Assembly: GCF_902502825.2 (NCBI RefSeq)
Contig: NZ_LR723672.1
Location: forward strand, 142,960-206,959
Reading direction: 5' to 3'
Origin: Pseudorhizobium flavum
Lineage (GTDB): Bacteria > Pseudomonadota > Alphaproteobacteria > Rhizobiales > Rhizobiaceae
Length of the DNA: 64,000 nucleotides
The notes beneath the pieces were generated by a model. The model made no database searches. It saw only the letters and a list, made by a program, of their open reading frames with translations, and was not told the origin of the DNA. A program made the translations under genes and the position numbers. How positions within the stretch are numbered: position 1 is the stretch's first letter; each line of letters begins with the position of its first letter. Of this stretch, positions 36,491 through 46,082 are shown one piece after another.

Positions 36491-37078
36491 GTGATCGCGG
36501 ATGCGGCGCGAACGTCAGGTGGGAAACATCGAATCCAAGGTGGGCGGGCATAGGGGAAGTCCGGCGGTGGCGCCGGCCCGATGTCGGGTTGGTGCAGTCA
36601 TCCACGACGGCGCGACGTGCGAAGCGCACTTGGTTGTAAAGCTGCCCAGCCGCAGGTGATTGAAACGGAGCTCGCAGCCATCCGTTCGTGCGATCGCCAT
36701 CTCCTCGAGAAGCAGCATCGTAAGTGAAGAACTATCGTCGTTTGGCTGAACGAGCACCTGCACACTTGGCTAGCGGCTTACTGAGGGTCTGCGGCGGTTC
36801 GCCTCGTGTCCGCCGGCACCGAGGCGGCGGCTTGGCAATCCTGTAATGACAGCGCAGACCAGCTTGCATGGTGCCGGTGATATTGTGGATGTCCATGGCT
36901 TCCGGGCTCCATCTCACCAGATAATTCCTCATACTCAGGACAGCCGCCAACTTCAGCAGCTGATAGGGCTCGAACTAACCTGGCATTTCGGGAGTTCCGA
37001 GGATCAGAAGCTTTAGCTGGAGCTTTTGGTAGCGCTGGTTCAAGGAGAACGACGCTGATCCGATCCAGGGGTGCAGAT
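36491..37078. other. 588-bp stretch without a recognised gene
   Basis: Short open frames occur on both strands (for example minus 36515-36763 and 36732-36950) without motifs, ribosome sites or clear codon bias. Nothing was identified. It may carry decayed transposon or gene remnants. Confidence 0.5.
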
Positions 37079-37092
37079 TTGACCCACGTCAA
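37079..37092. promoter_or_regulatory. FNR/FixK-like box H, TTGACCCACGTCAA
   Basis: The arms TTGAC and GTCAA form a perfect palindrome; each differs from the FNR half-site in one base. It lies 90 bp before the ATG at 37182 and so probably controls the operon with the CPD-type P1B ATPase. Confidence 0.55.
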
Positions 37093-37181
37093 GGTTTCCC
37101 GAGGCAGACTGTGGCTAAGGACGGCTCTCTGACCGTTACATGTCGCTTGGTCCAGGCTCCGCCTTCGCTAAGGAAATAAGC

Positions 37182-37523
37182 ATGAATTCACAAAACGATT
37201 GCCAAACCGGAGACGGTGCAGAAACGTTGCTCGTGTTGCAGCAGCGGAACGCTCAGCCGCAGCGGGAACGAACGCGTCCTGCAAAGCCAACTGATAGTGA
37301 GACTAACGCGACGCTGTTGCAGTCGCAACGGCAGGATGAGGTCACCCTCCATGTTCGCCAACACCAGTTCCCGGCTGCAGTCGGCTGGCACTTGGCTCGC
37401 GAACAGATTGAGCCCTCTCGTGTCGCCCGAGCTAGCCAATTTTTGCGTGGCACGGCCACCGATACCGTGAGACCGCTCTCATTTGAAAGGATCGAAACGT
37501 GCGAACCACCACTGTCAACGTAG
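37182..37523 (+). CDS. small ORF of unknown function ahead of the P1B ATPase gene
   Basis: ATG 37182 has an excellent AAGGA site seven bases before and box H lies 90 bp upstream, so translation here is likely. The 113-residue frame is polar, Gln/Arg-rich and matches no family I know. Another frame over the same DNA (37216-37470) is cysteine-rich (RCSCCSSG near its start), so a frameshift in a short metal-binding protein is possible. The ORF overlaps the GTG start of the ATPase by 25 bases. Confidence 0.35.
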   Translation: MNSQNDCQTGDGAETLLVLQQRNAQPQRERTRPAKPTDSETNATLLQSQRQDEVTLHVRQHQFPAAVGWHLAREQIEPSRVARASQFLRGTATDTVRPLSFERIETCEPPLST

Positions 37524-39946
37524 GCGGCATTGCCAATGTGCTTGATCCGCTGGCGGTTGAAAAGCAGCTCAGGAAGCTTGCGGGCGTTACCCGGGCCGAA
37601 GTCAACTTCGCTTCAGGCACGGCGACGGTGAGCTATGACGAGACGCTGGCGAACGTCGAAACTATCCGCACGAGGATTGAGGAATGCGGCTTCCATTGCC
37701 GCGGCGAGGTGGTGCCGCGCCATGTCTGCGAGCCGGATTCGGTCATCGCCGAACCTGGCAATCCCAAGGCGCCGGCAGCGCGGCATGCGCAGCAGAAGTC
37801 GCATTTGCCAGAAGGCGGCGGCGATCGGAATGGTCAAGCCACGCATCTCGGGCACGACCCTCGCGCATCAAGCAAATCTGGTACGGATGCGATGGCTCAT
37901 GAGATGGGGCATGGGCCGGGCGGCGACATGCAGGCGATGGTCCGCGATATCCGCAATCGATTCTGGATTGCGCTCGCCTTCACGGTGCCAATCTTCATCT
38001 ACTCGCCGATGGGCGGGATGTTCACACCGCCAGCGCCGCCCTTTGGCCTGGATCTCGAGCTGTGGCTGTTCTTCCTCGGAAGTGCTGCGGTCCTCTATCC
38101 GAGCTGGCCCTTCTTCATTGCCGCGTGGCGTGCGCTCCGTAACGGCGTGCTCAACATGGCCGTCCTCGTCGTGCTCTCCGTCGGCACAGGGTACGTCTTT
38201 AGTGTGGGCTCGACCTTCTTCTTTCCCGGTGTGCAGTTTTACGAAGCGGTAGCGGTGCTGCTGGTTTTCATTCTGCTCGGTCATTGGCTGGAGATGCGCG
38301 CCCGCGCCGGCGCATCGGCAGCAATCCGGGCGCTTCTGGATCTTGCTCCGCCCATGGCAACTGTCGTGAGGGACGGGCGCGAGACCGAAATTCCGACCGC
38401 GGAGGTCCAGGTCGACGAAACCATCATCATTCGACCCGGCAACAAGATCCCGGTCGACGGGGAGATCATCGAGGGTGGTTCGCTGGTCGACGAGTCCATG
38501 CTGACCGGCGAATCCATGCCTGTTGAAAAGACGCCGGGCGATCAGGTTATTGGCGCCACTATCAACAAGAGCGGCAGCTTCAAATACCGCGCGACCAAGG
38601 TGGGAGCGGATACGGCGCTCGCCCAGATCGTCAAACTGGTGCAGGAGGCACAGAATTCCAAAGCTCCCGCCCAGCTGCTCGCCGACCGTGCATCCCAGTG
38701 GCTGGTCCTGATTGCGATCGTGATCGGGCTCGCCACTTTCATCGTGTGGTTCTGGTGGATCGGCGAGCCCCTGCTCTTTGCGCTCACCCTGACCATCACC
38801 GTGTTCGTCATTGCCTGCCCGGACGCGCTTGGCCTTGCGACGCCGATGGCCGTAATGGTTGGCACCGGTCTGGGCGCCATGAACGGCATCCTGTTCAAGA
38901 ATGCCGGGGCGCTGGAAGATGCCACGAAGCTCGACGTAATCGTCTTCGACAAGACCGGCACCCTCACGATGGGTCAGCCCAAGGTGGTTGAGGTCGTCTC
39001 GGCGCACGGGCGGACGACGGACGAGGTCCTGGCGGTGGCGGCCGCAGTGGAAAAGGGTTCCGACCACCCGCTCGCCCTGGCAATCCTCGAACGCCATGGC
39101 GAACGGCCCACCGAGCCAGTCGGCGGCTTCCTCAACATCGAAGGCAAGGGCGCGCGGGCAGAGGTTGGCGGCCGCACAGTATTCATCGGCAATCGCCGGC
39201 TTATGGACGAAGAGCGCATCGATCTGGCGGGCTTGGCAGCCGAGGCGGACCGGCTGAAGGGCGCGGGCCGCACAGTTGTCCATGTCGCTGAAAACGGCGT
39301 TCCCGCCGGTCTGATCGCGATCGCGGATGCTCCGCGTCCTTCGGCGTCGAGAACGCTCAAGGCCTTGCGTGAGCGCGGCGTTCAGGTCGCGATGCTGACT
39401 GGCGATAATGCCGGCACGGCAAAGCGTATTGCAGAGGAGCTAGGCGGGATCGACATCGTGCTTGCCGACGTGCTGCCGGGCCAGAAAGCCGACAAGATCA
39501 AGGAGCTGCAGGCACAGGGCAAACGGGTCGGCATGGTCGGAGACGGCGTCAACGATGCTCCGGCGCTGACGCAGGCCGATGTCGGTTTTGCAATCGGCGC
39601 CGGCACCGACGTGGCCATGGAAAGCGCTGACGTCGTACTGATGAAGAGCGACCCCTATGACGTCGTTGGCGCAATCGAGCTCTCGCGCGCGACGCTGCGC
39701 AAAATGCATCAGAACCTGTTCTGGGCTGTCGCCTACAACGTCGTAGCCTTTCCGATGGCCGCCGGCGTCTTCTATCCATTCGTGATCAGCCCCGAGGTCG
39801 CGGCGCTGGCCATGTCGGGGAGCTCGGCGCTCGTCGCGGTCAACGCGCTGCTCCTGAAGCGAACGCGGCTTGAAGGAATAGGCGGGGCTGGCGCGGCACG
39901 AGCGGTGCCGATCGTCAACCGCCAGCCGGAGAAGAGGACCGCATGA
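37499..39946 (+). CDS. P1B-type heavy-metal ATPase with CPD transmembrane motif
   Basis: The 815-residue pump has actuator TGES, phosphorylation site DKTGTLT (D484), SDHP and GDGVNDAP. The helix-6 metal motif reads CPD (440-442) instead of CPC (Cu(I)/Zn) or CPH (CopB). The N-terminal HMA-like fold (residues 1-75, [12 protein letters not shown]) lacks the CxxC site. A following linker of about 70 residues holds single cysteines ([14 protein letters not shown]) and histidines ([16 protein letters not shown]). The sequence [17 protein letters not shown] is typical of the CopB side of the family. Substrate is therefore uncertain; copper is likely from context. GTG 37499 follows AAAGGA. The MFS gene start overlaps its stop. 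Confidence 0.9.
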   Translation: MRTTTVNVGGIANVLDPLAVEKQLRKLAGVTRAEVNFASGTATVSYDETLANVETIRTRIEECGFHCRGEVVPRHVCEPDSVIAEPGNPKAPAARHAQQKSHLPEGGGDRNGQATHLGHDPRASSKSGTDAMAHEMGHGPGGDMQAMVRDIRNRFWIALAFTVPIFIYSPMGGMFTPPAPPFGLDLELWLFFLGSAAVLYPSWPFFIAAWRALRNGVLNMAVLVVLSVGTGYVFSVGSTFFFPGVQFYEAVAVLLVFILLGHWLEMRARAGASAAIRALLDLAPPMATVVRDGRETEIPTAEVQVDETIIIRPGNKIPVDGEIIEGGSLVDESMLTGESMPVEKTPGDQVIGATINKSGSFKYRATKVGADTALAQIVKLVQEAQNSKAPAQLLADRASQWLVLIAIVIGLATFIVWFWWIGEPLLFALTLTITVFVIACPDALGLATPMAVMVGTGLGAMNGILFKNAGALEDATKLDVIVFDKTGTLTMGQPKVVEVVSAHGRTTDEVLAVAAAVEKGSDHPLALAILERHGERPTEPVGGFLNIEGKGARAEVGGRTVFIGNRRLMDEERIDLAGLAAEADRLKGAGRTVVHVAENGVPAGLIAIADAPRPSASRTLKALRERGVQVAMLTGDNAGTAKRIAEELGGIDIVLADVLPGQKADKIKELQAQGKRVGMVGDGVNDAPALTQADVGFAIGAGTDVAMESADVVLMKSDPYDVVGAIELSRATLRKMHQNLFWAVAYNVVAFPMAAGVFYPFVISPEVAALAMSGSSALVAVNALLLKRTRLEGIGGAGAARAVPIVNRQPEKRTA

Positions 39947-41163
39947 GCGAAGCCCGCGAGATCGGGCTGAGCCGCTATACCACGGCGGTTCTTCTATTCG
40001 CCGTGTTTGCCGGGACGGCCGGATACGGCGTGGCTTTGCCGGTCCTGCCGCGCGTCGTCGAGAACTTGTCACCGGCCGCGAGTGTTGGCTGGCACACCGG
40101 AATCCTCACGGCCGTCTATGCGGGTGCACCGCTCCTGGTCGCGCCGCTCTGGGGTATGCTGTCGGACCGCCATGGCAGACGACCGATCCTCCTGATTGGC
40201 CTCGGCGGCTTCGGGGTGACGCTGACGCTCTCCGCTCTCGCGCCGTCCCTGGCGTGGCTCTATGGCGTGCGCTTGCTGAACGGTGTCTTTGCCGCTGCCG
40301 TGTTGCCTGCGGCCCAAGCCCTCATAGCGGACCTGGCCGTCTCTGACGGCTGGCGGGCTAGACGCTTCGCCTGGGTCGGGATGGCGAGCATTGGTGGGTT
40401 GTTTGTCGGACCCATGCTGGGCGGCATCATCCTGGAGGCTGGTGCGGCAGGTCCAGTATATCTCACTGCGGAGCAACTTCTGGGGCTGCCATTCTTGCTT
40501 ATGGCGGGGGTTGCATTTGCGGGCGCCGGCGCCGTGCTCACCCTCGATGACAATTCCGGTTCGCTCGCAGAGCGGAATCGGCCACGACAGAACGCCGTGA
40601 ACCGCACCACAAGCAAGCAGCTGTTCCTGCTTGCGGGAGTCGTCGCCACCGGCATCGCTGCGTTCGAGGTAGGTCTAGCGCTCCGCGGTCAAGCCCTTGG
40701 GATGACGCCAGTCCAGATCGGACTCATGTTCGGGGAGTGTAGTCTGGTCATGTTCGCGGTGCAGGCGGTCATTTTCTCCCCTGTCATAGCGCCTTCCAGA
40801 ACCTCGAAGCTGATCTCTCCTTCCTTGGTAATCATGGCCGGTAGCCTGCTGCTCGTCCCTTTTGCCGAAAGCTTCGTCGCCCAGCTGCTTATTATCGGCG
40901 CAGTCGCGGCAAGCGCCGGCGTGTTGACGCCGGTCCTGACCTATTGGATCTCTCTAGGGGCCGGCGCAGCGCAGGGAGCGGAGCTTGGCCGACAAGCAGC
41001 GGCAATGAGCTTCGGACAGGCGCTCGGTTCGGCAGGCGGAGGAGCCCTGTTCGGCCTCGAGGGCGGCGCGGTATTGGGCTTCTGGCTTCCCGCGGGGTTG
41101 GTCCTGATCGCCTCAGCAGGAACGGTGAGGCTGTCGCGGCTGCTTGCGCCTGATACGCAGTAG
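39943..41163 (+). CDS. major facilitator superfamily transporter
   Basis: A 406-residue protein with 12 predicted membrane helices and the MFS loop motif [13 protein letters not shown] between helices 2 and 3 (about residues 65-80), plus [21 protein letters not shown] (seen as [19 protein letters not shown]) in helix 4-5. The substrate cannot be told; similarity in style to drug or sugar efflux permeases. ATG 39943 overlaps the ATPase stop by four bases, so translation is coupled, suggesting a shared metal-related role. Confidence 0.88.
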   Translation: MSEAREIGLSRYTTAVLLFAVFAGTAGYGVALPVLPRVVENLSPAASVGWHTGILTAVYAGAPLLVAPLWGMLSDRHGRRPILLIGLGGFGVTLTLSALAPSLAWLYGVRLLNGVFAAAVLPAAQALIADLAVSDGWRARRFAWVGMASIGGLFVGPMLGGIILEAGAAGPVYLTAEQLLGLPFLLMAGVAFAGAGAVLTLDDNSGSLAERNRPRQNAVNRTTSKQLFLLAGVVATGIAAFEVGLALRGQALGMTPVQIGLMFGECSLVMFAVQAVIFSPVIAPSRTSKLISPSLVIMAGSLLLVPFAESFVAQLLIIGAVAASAGVLTPVLTYWISLGAGAAQGAELGRQAAAMSFGQALGSAGGGALFGLEGGAVLGFWLPAGLVLIASAGTVRLSRLLAPDTQ

Positions 41164-41202
41164 CCGCGCAGGCTCGAGATGGTTGCGACGAGCCTCCCGC
41201 TG

Positions 41203-41216
41203 TTAACTGATAGCAA
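41203..41216. promoter_or_regulatory. weak FNR-like box I, TTAACTGATAGCAA
   Basis: Right half AGCAA matches four of five bases and left half TTAAC three. It lies 108 bp before the second DUF2933 gene, at nearly the same distance as box F before the first copy. Alone it would not be convincing. Confidence 0.3.
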
Positions 41217-41323
41217 GTTTCGAGCCATTATCGCGGATTTGATGCAGCGCAAAGCAGCCGTGCTTGCAAGCGGTAGTGTCGGACGAACAGTAGGTTGAAC
41301 CCTAGTCCGGAAAGGACCCTGAC

Positions 41324-41596
41324 ATGGCACGCGGCGCCTCTCAAGACAACGGGCGGAAGGGCTTTTTTTCGTCCCGCGCTAATATCGTGCTGGCCGCCTT
41401 CCTGGCGATAGCCGCCATCTTTTTGATCGCCGAGCACCGCGCTCACGTACTCGGATTCCTTCCCTTTCTGTTGATCCTGGCGTGTCCTCTGCTGCACGTC
41501 TTCATGCATGGCGGTCATGGTGGCCATGGTGGCAACGCCGACAATTCAGGCGAAACCTCCGGTGATGATCGCGGATCACAGGCCCACAGGCACTGA
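41324..41596 (+). CDS. DUF2933-type small membrane protein, copy B
   Basis: The 90-residue protein has one or two membrane segments, the conserved AEHRAHVLGFLPFLLIL and CPLLHVFMHGGHGGHGG, and a His-containing end. This is the complete form of the family seen degraded at 22567. Such proteins sit beside copper ATPases and a methyltransferase-like gene in many proteobacterial copper clusters; a role in copper binding is plausible. ATG 41324 follows GGAAAGGA. The next gene starts 18 bp later. Confidence 0.82.
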   Translation: MARGASQDNGRKGFFSSRANIVLAAFLAIAAIFLIAEHRAHVLGFLPFLLILACPLLHVFMHGGHGGHGGNADNSGETSGDDRGSQAHRH

Positions 41597-41613
41597 ACCG
41601 GAGCGAGACCGAC

Positions 41614-42285
41614 ATGACTGAGAATGTGCCCGCCTACGGGCTATGGCTTCTTGTGACTTTCAACTCGGCGATCTTCATCATGTTCGCCTTCAGCTTCTTC
41701 AAGCCGCGCACGGCGCGCGACTGGCGCTCATTTGGCGCATTCAGCGCCTTTCTCGTTGCGCTGTTCACTGAGATGTACGGATTTCCGCTGACCATCTACC
41801 TGCTCTCGGGCTGGCTCCAGAGCCGCTATCCAGGTGTGGACTGGTTCTCCCATGATGCTGGCCACCTCCTCGAGATGCTGTTCGGCTGGGAAGCCAACCC
41901 ACATTTCGGGCCATTTCATATACTGAGCTTCGCCTTTATCGGCGGCGGCTTTGTACTGATCTCGGCAGCGTGGAAAATCCTCTATGACGCGCAGCGACGG
42001 GGGGCGCTCGCAACCAGCGGTCCCTACGCGTATGTCAGGCACCCGCAATATGTTGGCTTTGTTCTTGTCCTGTTCGGATTCCTGCTGCAATGGCCCACCC
42101 TGCTGACGCTCCTGATGTTCCCGATTCTGGTGCTCATGTACGTCCGGCTCGCGCGCTCCGAGGAGCGTGAGGCCCTGACGGAGTTCGGAGAGACATATCG
42201 CGCTTACATGCGCGAAGTTCCGGCATTCATTCCCAAGCTCGGGGGAGCATCGACCGAGGCCTCCGGTGGCGCTGGGCGACGATGA
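41614..42285 (+). CDS. isoprenylcysteine methyltransferase-family membrane protein
   Basis: A 223-residue integral membrane protein with about five helices and the ICMT/PEMT motif GPYAYVRHPQYVGFVLVLFG (residues 130-150), followed by EEREALTEFGETYRAYMREV (shared with the family, shown in part: REALTEFGETYRAYM). The family transfers methyl groups from SAM to lipidic or protein substrates; bacterial members near copper genes have no known substrate. It is 18 bp after the DUF2933 gene and likely co-transcribed. The 295 bp that follow, to the dehydrogenase remnant, hold nothing recognised. Confidence 0.87.
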   Translation: MTENVPAYGLWLLVTFNSAIFIMFAFSFFKPRTARDWRSFGAFSAFLVALFTEMYGFPLTIYLLSGWLQSRYPGVDWFSHDAGHLLEMLFGWEANPHFGPFHILSFAFIGGGFVLISAAWKILYDAQRRGALATSGPYAYVRHPQYVGFVLVLFGFLLQWPTLLTLLMFPILVLMYVRLARSEEREALTEFGETYRAYMREVPAFIPKLGGASTEASGGAGRR

Positions 42286-42887
42286 GGTAAGGCGAGTTGC
42301 AGACGAAAGCTCAAGAAGCCGGCTGCTGGCGGGTGAAAGTACGGGTTGTGAGGACAGCGCCTCGTCCGAAGAGCGGATTGCCTGGCTTGAGATCCTGTTC
42401 GAACTTTCCCCGGCGGCATGAATGCCGTTTGAGTTGCTGGTCGGGAAAAGGGCAGAGGTAAATCGCTTGGGGGGCGCAGCCGGCGTGACTGCGGGAGCTT
42501 CGTCTCCACTACGAAGAGACCTTCATACGCGAGCCGCAATTCGCATTGCGGACGCCCCCTGCGCAAGAAGGAAACAGCGGATGAAAGTGGCCGTCTTCGG
42601 AACCGAGGAATGGGAGCATCAGGCGTGCCTGCGGCTCCAGCCGGCGCATGAGATCGTCTGTACGCGGGAGCCACTCAATAGAGATACTGTTGGCGAGTGC
42701 CTAAACGCAGAGGTCATCAGTCCGTTCGTGAACTCGAGTCTCGATCGGGAAGTACTCAGGCATTTTTCTGAGCTGAAGCTGATCGCGACGCGCTCCACAG
42801 GTTACGACCACATCGACCTCTCCTATTGCAGGTCGCGCGGCATCATAGTCTGCAACGTTCCAGACTACGGAGCTTCGACGGTTGCCG

Positions 42888-44304
42888 GATCGTGTCCCGC
42901 CGAGTGGTGTAGCTGGGTGATAGCGAAGCCGCTCGCGAGTGCACCCTCCAAGGTGCTGTAGGGAGCGGGCGGCGTAGCGGTGGTCACCAGTGTTTTCCGG
43001 TAGGGTCGGGTTGCTTATGACCAACCTGAGGGACACCACCGATGACCGACGACATGATGAACCTGCGCTCACTCGTTGAGAAGAGCGCCGACGCCGATTT
43101 GCTGCGCGAGATGATCGGCTTCGCTGCCGAGAAGCTGATGGCGCTGGAGGTCAGCACGAAGACTGGCGCGGGCTATGGCGAGAAGAATAGCTTCCGACTG
43201 GCCCAGCGCAACGGCTATCGCGACCGGGACTGGGAGACACGGGCGGGCACCGTTGAGCTGCGCATTCCGAAGCTTCGCACAGGCAGCTATTTCCCGAGCT
43301 TTCTCGAACCACGCCGCATGGCAGAGAAGGCCCTGACGGCAGTTATCCAAGAGGCCTATATCCAAGGCGTCTCGACCCGATCCGTCGATGACCTCGTTAA
43401 GGCCATGGGCATGTCGGGCATCTCCAAGAGCCAGGTATCCCGGCTCTGCGAGGAGATCGACGAGAAGGTGAAGGCCTTCCTCGACAGGCCCATCGAAGGG
43501 GAATGGCCCTACCTTTGGATCGATGCGACCTACCTCAAGGTCCGGCGCGGCGGGCGCATCGTCTCCGTCGCCGTCATCATCGCCGTCGGCGTCAACACCG
43601 ACGGTCGACGCGAGGTGCTCGGTATGGAGATCGGCACATCCGAGGCCGAGGCGATCTGGACAGAGTTCCTGCGTAAGCTGACAAGGCGGGGTCTGTGTGG
43701 CGTCAAGCTCGTCGTCTCCGATGCCCATGAGGGCATCAAAGCCGCAGTATCGAAGGTGCTCTCCGCCACCTGGCAGCGATGCCGTGTCCACTTCATGCGC
43801 AATGCTTTGGCCCATGCCGGGAAGAGCGGACGCCGTGTTGTCTCTGCCTTCATCGCCACGGCCTTTGCCCAAGACACGTCAGAGGCTGCAAGTACCCAAT
43901 GGCGCAACGTCGCCGACCAGATCAGGCCGAAGGTGCCCAAACTCGCCAGTCTCATGGACAGTGCCGAGCAAGACGTGCTCGCCTACATGACCTTTCCCAA
44001 GCAGCATTGGGCCAAACTCCACTCGACAAACCCGATTGAGCGATTGAACGGTGAGATCAAGCGACGCACAGAGGTCGTCGGCATCTTCCCAAACGACGAC
44101 GCCATCGTGCGCCTAGTCGGTGCGCTGCTGCTCGAACAGAACGACGAATGGGCCGTCCAGCGGTCCCGCTACATGACACTTGAGACAATCGCCACGATGA
44201 GCGATGATCCGCTCATCAGCCTGCCAGCCGCAAGCTGATCCATTCCCGGCTCTGTCCGGAAGCACGGCGACCGCCAAAGCTACACCACGCCGGGGGACAC
44301 GATC
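42888..44304 (+). mobile_element. IS256-family insertion sequence with 8-bp target duplication
   Basis: The 1417-bp element has inverted ends starting GATCGTGTCCC, continuing to GTGGTGTAGCT (about 27 bp, three mismatches). It is flanked by perfect direct repeats GGTTGCCG at 42880-42887 and 44305-44312. The clean duplication shows simple transposition into the second hydroxyacid dehydrogenase gene. Confidence 0.93.
43042..44238 (+). CDS. IS256-family transposase
   Basis: The 398-residue mutator-type DDE transposase has [18 protein letters not shown] (first conserved block, in part LRTGSYFPS), the first Asp in [12 protein letters not shown] and the second in [13 protein letters not shown]. The signature block [11 protein letters not shown] and the catalytic Glu in [16 protein letters not shown] are also present. 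The frame is intact, so the element may still move. Confidence 0.95.
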   Translation: MTDDMMNLRSLVEKSADADLLREMIGFAAEKLMALEVSTKTGAGYGEKNSFRLAQRNGYRDRDWETRAGTVELRIPKLRTGSYFPSFLEPRRMAEKALTAVIQEAYIQGVSTRSVDDLVKAMGMSGISKSQVSRLCEEIDEKVKAFLDRPIEGEWPYLWIDATYLKVRRGGRIVSVAVIIAVGVNTDGRREVLGMEIGTSEAEAIWTEFLRKLTRRGLCGVKLVVSDAHEGIKAAVSKVLSATWQRCRVHFMRNALAHAGKSGRRVVSAFIATAFAQDTSEAASTQWRNVADQIRPKVPKLASLMDSAEQDVLAYMTFPKQHWAKLHSTNPIERLNGEIKRRTEVVGIFPNDDAIVRLVGALLLEQNDEWAVQRSRYMTLETIATMSDDPLISLPAAS

Positions 44305-44482
44305 GGTTGCCGAGCATGCATTCGTTCTGTTGCTGGCGATCAGCCGTAGAATCGGATCCCACACAAACCGGGCAGGACATCGGTCGGCCTGCCGTAGCCC
44401 CGCCGATTATCAGTCCGCCACCGTAAACAATGCCGACTGATGCTCAACGAGCCGCTGTCGACAGACACCCCCGCCTCTACAT

Positions 44483-45745
44483 TCAAATCACGAGCACGGG
44501 GGCGAAACCGCCGCCCGGCGTCCTGAAATTCGTCGTCTGCCCTTGATACAGACGTGCAGCTACGAGCAGGACACGACCATCATAGGTATATAGCCGCACA
44601 TCCATCTTGCGAGACGCGGCTGAGCCGTCAATCTCTATCATGCGCTGCCCCGGCGCTGCAAAAGCCTGGGCCACGTAGCCGCCTCCAGCGATCTCAGCCC
44701 AGACCCGTTTCGTCAGCTTGTCGCCGCGGTAGACCGCCTTGCTGCCATGGCCCGAGAGAGGCTTGAAAAAATACCTGTTGCGGGACTGCCAAAGCGCCTC
44801 CGCATTGTCTGAGGTGACCAAAAAAGTGCGCGGAACGCCTGCGAGCCGCGAGCGCATGTCTGCAGCAAGGCCAAGGGCTTCCAGCGCAGCCGGATCGGAC
44901 AGCAGCGTCAGATTACGCTTGGCCGCGAAGAGCGCGTGGTTGTGCGGATTGGGCGTGACCACTACGGCGTGGTCCCGATACGCCGCTCTGAGCGCTGCAT
45001 GGTCCAGCCGTTCGAGCGGGAAATCAACGAGGCGGTTGTAGACGAGGTCTATTTCTTCTCCGTCGAGCCGCATCCTTCCACTTTCATATTGAATTTCGGT
45101 GGGGTCACCAATCACGGCGTCGATGCCGTGCTTCAGCAATATCTGTCTCGCCAACACGAATTCGGGGTAGAGGTATTGCTCATCAGGCTGATCGTCGATA
45201 ATCGCGATCCGTCGCGGCAAGCCGGTACCCCGCTGTCGCCGCCATTCATCCTTGAACATCGCAATGACGCGGGTTTCGAAGTCTTCATCGCGGGTCGTGA
45301 TCAACCCCTTCTCGGCGCAGCAGGCTTTTTGAGCCTGTGCGAGCAGCGCGTTGAGAAACGCGCCGCCCGCGTTTGTGTTTACTTCGATAAGCCTGGCGCC
45401 AGTCTCGTCGAGATGGAAATCGTAGCCCATCAGAGCGCCAACCGGACCGAAGTCCAGGTGCGCGATTTCTGGAGCCCAGGAGAGGACGGCTGCGAGATAG
45501 CCGGGCAACTTCGTCGCAGCCTCGATCGCATCGACGATCCCCTGCATCTCCTCTACGGCGGAGCCTGAAAGGAAAACCGGAACGTTGGAGAAAAGATATG
45601 GCCTCGACTTGATGAAAGCTTCGCTGAAAGCGGTATCGCCGGCCTCGCGATCCAACGCCGCCCACAGTGCTGCCCGGTCGAGGGTGATGCAGAAGCAATT
45701 CCGGTTAAGCCGAGCTGTCACGCCTGCATTCTTGGTCACATTCAT
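44483..45745 (-). CDS. ATP-grasp-like protein of unknown substrate
   Basis: A 420-residue soluble protein. Pieces typical of ATP-grasp enzymes are visible: ARLIEVNTNAGGAFLN (metal/ATP loop, about residue 120), RYFFKPLSGHGSKAVYRG (about 325) and GGYVAQAFAAPGQR, then a final YDGRVLLVAARLYQGQTT. The order suggests a circularly permuted or glutathione-synthetase-like fold. The predicted reaction is an ATP-driven ligation of a carboxylate to an amine, but the substrate is unknown. The start ATG 45745 lacks a strong ribosome site. It stands alone between a pseudogene and the glgP-GAPDH pair. Confidence 0.6.
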   Translation of the reverse strand: MNVTKNAGVTARLNRNCFCITLDRAALWAALDREAGDTAFSEAFIKSRPYLFSNVPVFLSGSAVEEMQGIVDAIEAATKLPGYLAAVLSWAPEIAHLDFGPVGALMGYDFHLDETGARLIEVNTNAGGAFLNALLAQAQKACCAEKGLITTRDEDFETRVIAMFKDEWRRQRGTGLPRRIAIIDDQPDEQYLYPEFVLARQILLKHGIDAVIGDPTEIQYESGRMRLDGEEIDLVYNRLVDFPLERLDHAALRAAYRDHAVVVTPNPHNHALFAAKRNLTLLSDPAALEALGLAADMRSRLAGVPRTFLVTSDNAEALWQSRNRYFFKPLSGHGSKAVYRGDKLTKRVWAEIAGGGYVAQAFAAPGQRMIEIDGSAASRKMDVRLYTYDGRVLLVAARLYQGQTTNFRTPGGGFAPVLVI

Positions 45746-46082
45746 CTCGTCTTCCCCACACCTGGTCGCATTCCCTAAGGGAGGAGACCCGCAGGTCGCG
45801 CCCTATAATCCGGCTTCCGCTTCAAACTCGTCGCCCTAAAGTTCCACAGCCTTGCTCTGGCGCCGCGATCAGCCTCATCGACGGCGGGGCCTTATCCATT
45901 GCACTCTTTTCCTCAATACATACCTGCGGCGGCTAGGCCGAGCCACGGCGCTGCTGGAGTGACGCATCGCGCAACCCAGCTCATGTCAGCTCAACCCGGA
46001 CAGTCCCGTGCACCAACGCGAGAACGGGTCGGCTGATGCTCCCGTGCGCATTGCTCTTTCCTGAGGCTGCATGCCGGTGCTC
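45746..46082. other. 337-bp gap without a recognised gene
   Basis: No open frame with motif or ribosome site was seen. It should hold the promoter of the minus-strand ATP-grasp gene at its left side and the end of the GAPDH-glgP transcript at its right. No clear terminator or FNR-like box was found. Confidence 0.5.

Larger units (their letters stand above)
42581..44350 (+). pseudogene. D-2-hydroxyacid dehydrogenase, copy B, interrupted by IS256 and truncated
   Basis: ATG 42581 (after AGAAGGAA) opens about 100 residues that follow copy A closely (EVISPFVNSSLD, LKLIATRSTGYDHIDLS, CNVPDYGASTVA). IS256 inserted within the TVAEHAF segment. Beyond the element, AEHAFVLLLAISRRI resumes for about 15 codons after joining the 8-bp duplication. 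The frame then drifts and the remaining two thirds, including the NAD site and the catalytic Arg, Glu and His, are absent. So the gene was already decaying or was deleted besides the IS insertion. Confidence 0.9.

Noticed and set aside
37868..39283. 471-codon minus-strand open frame
   Set aside because: It is antisense to the P1B ATPase; no family motif and no ribosome site.
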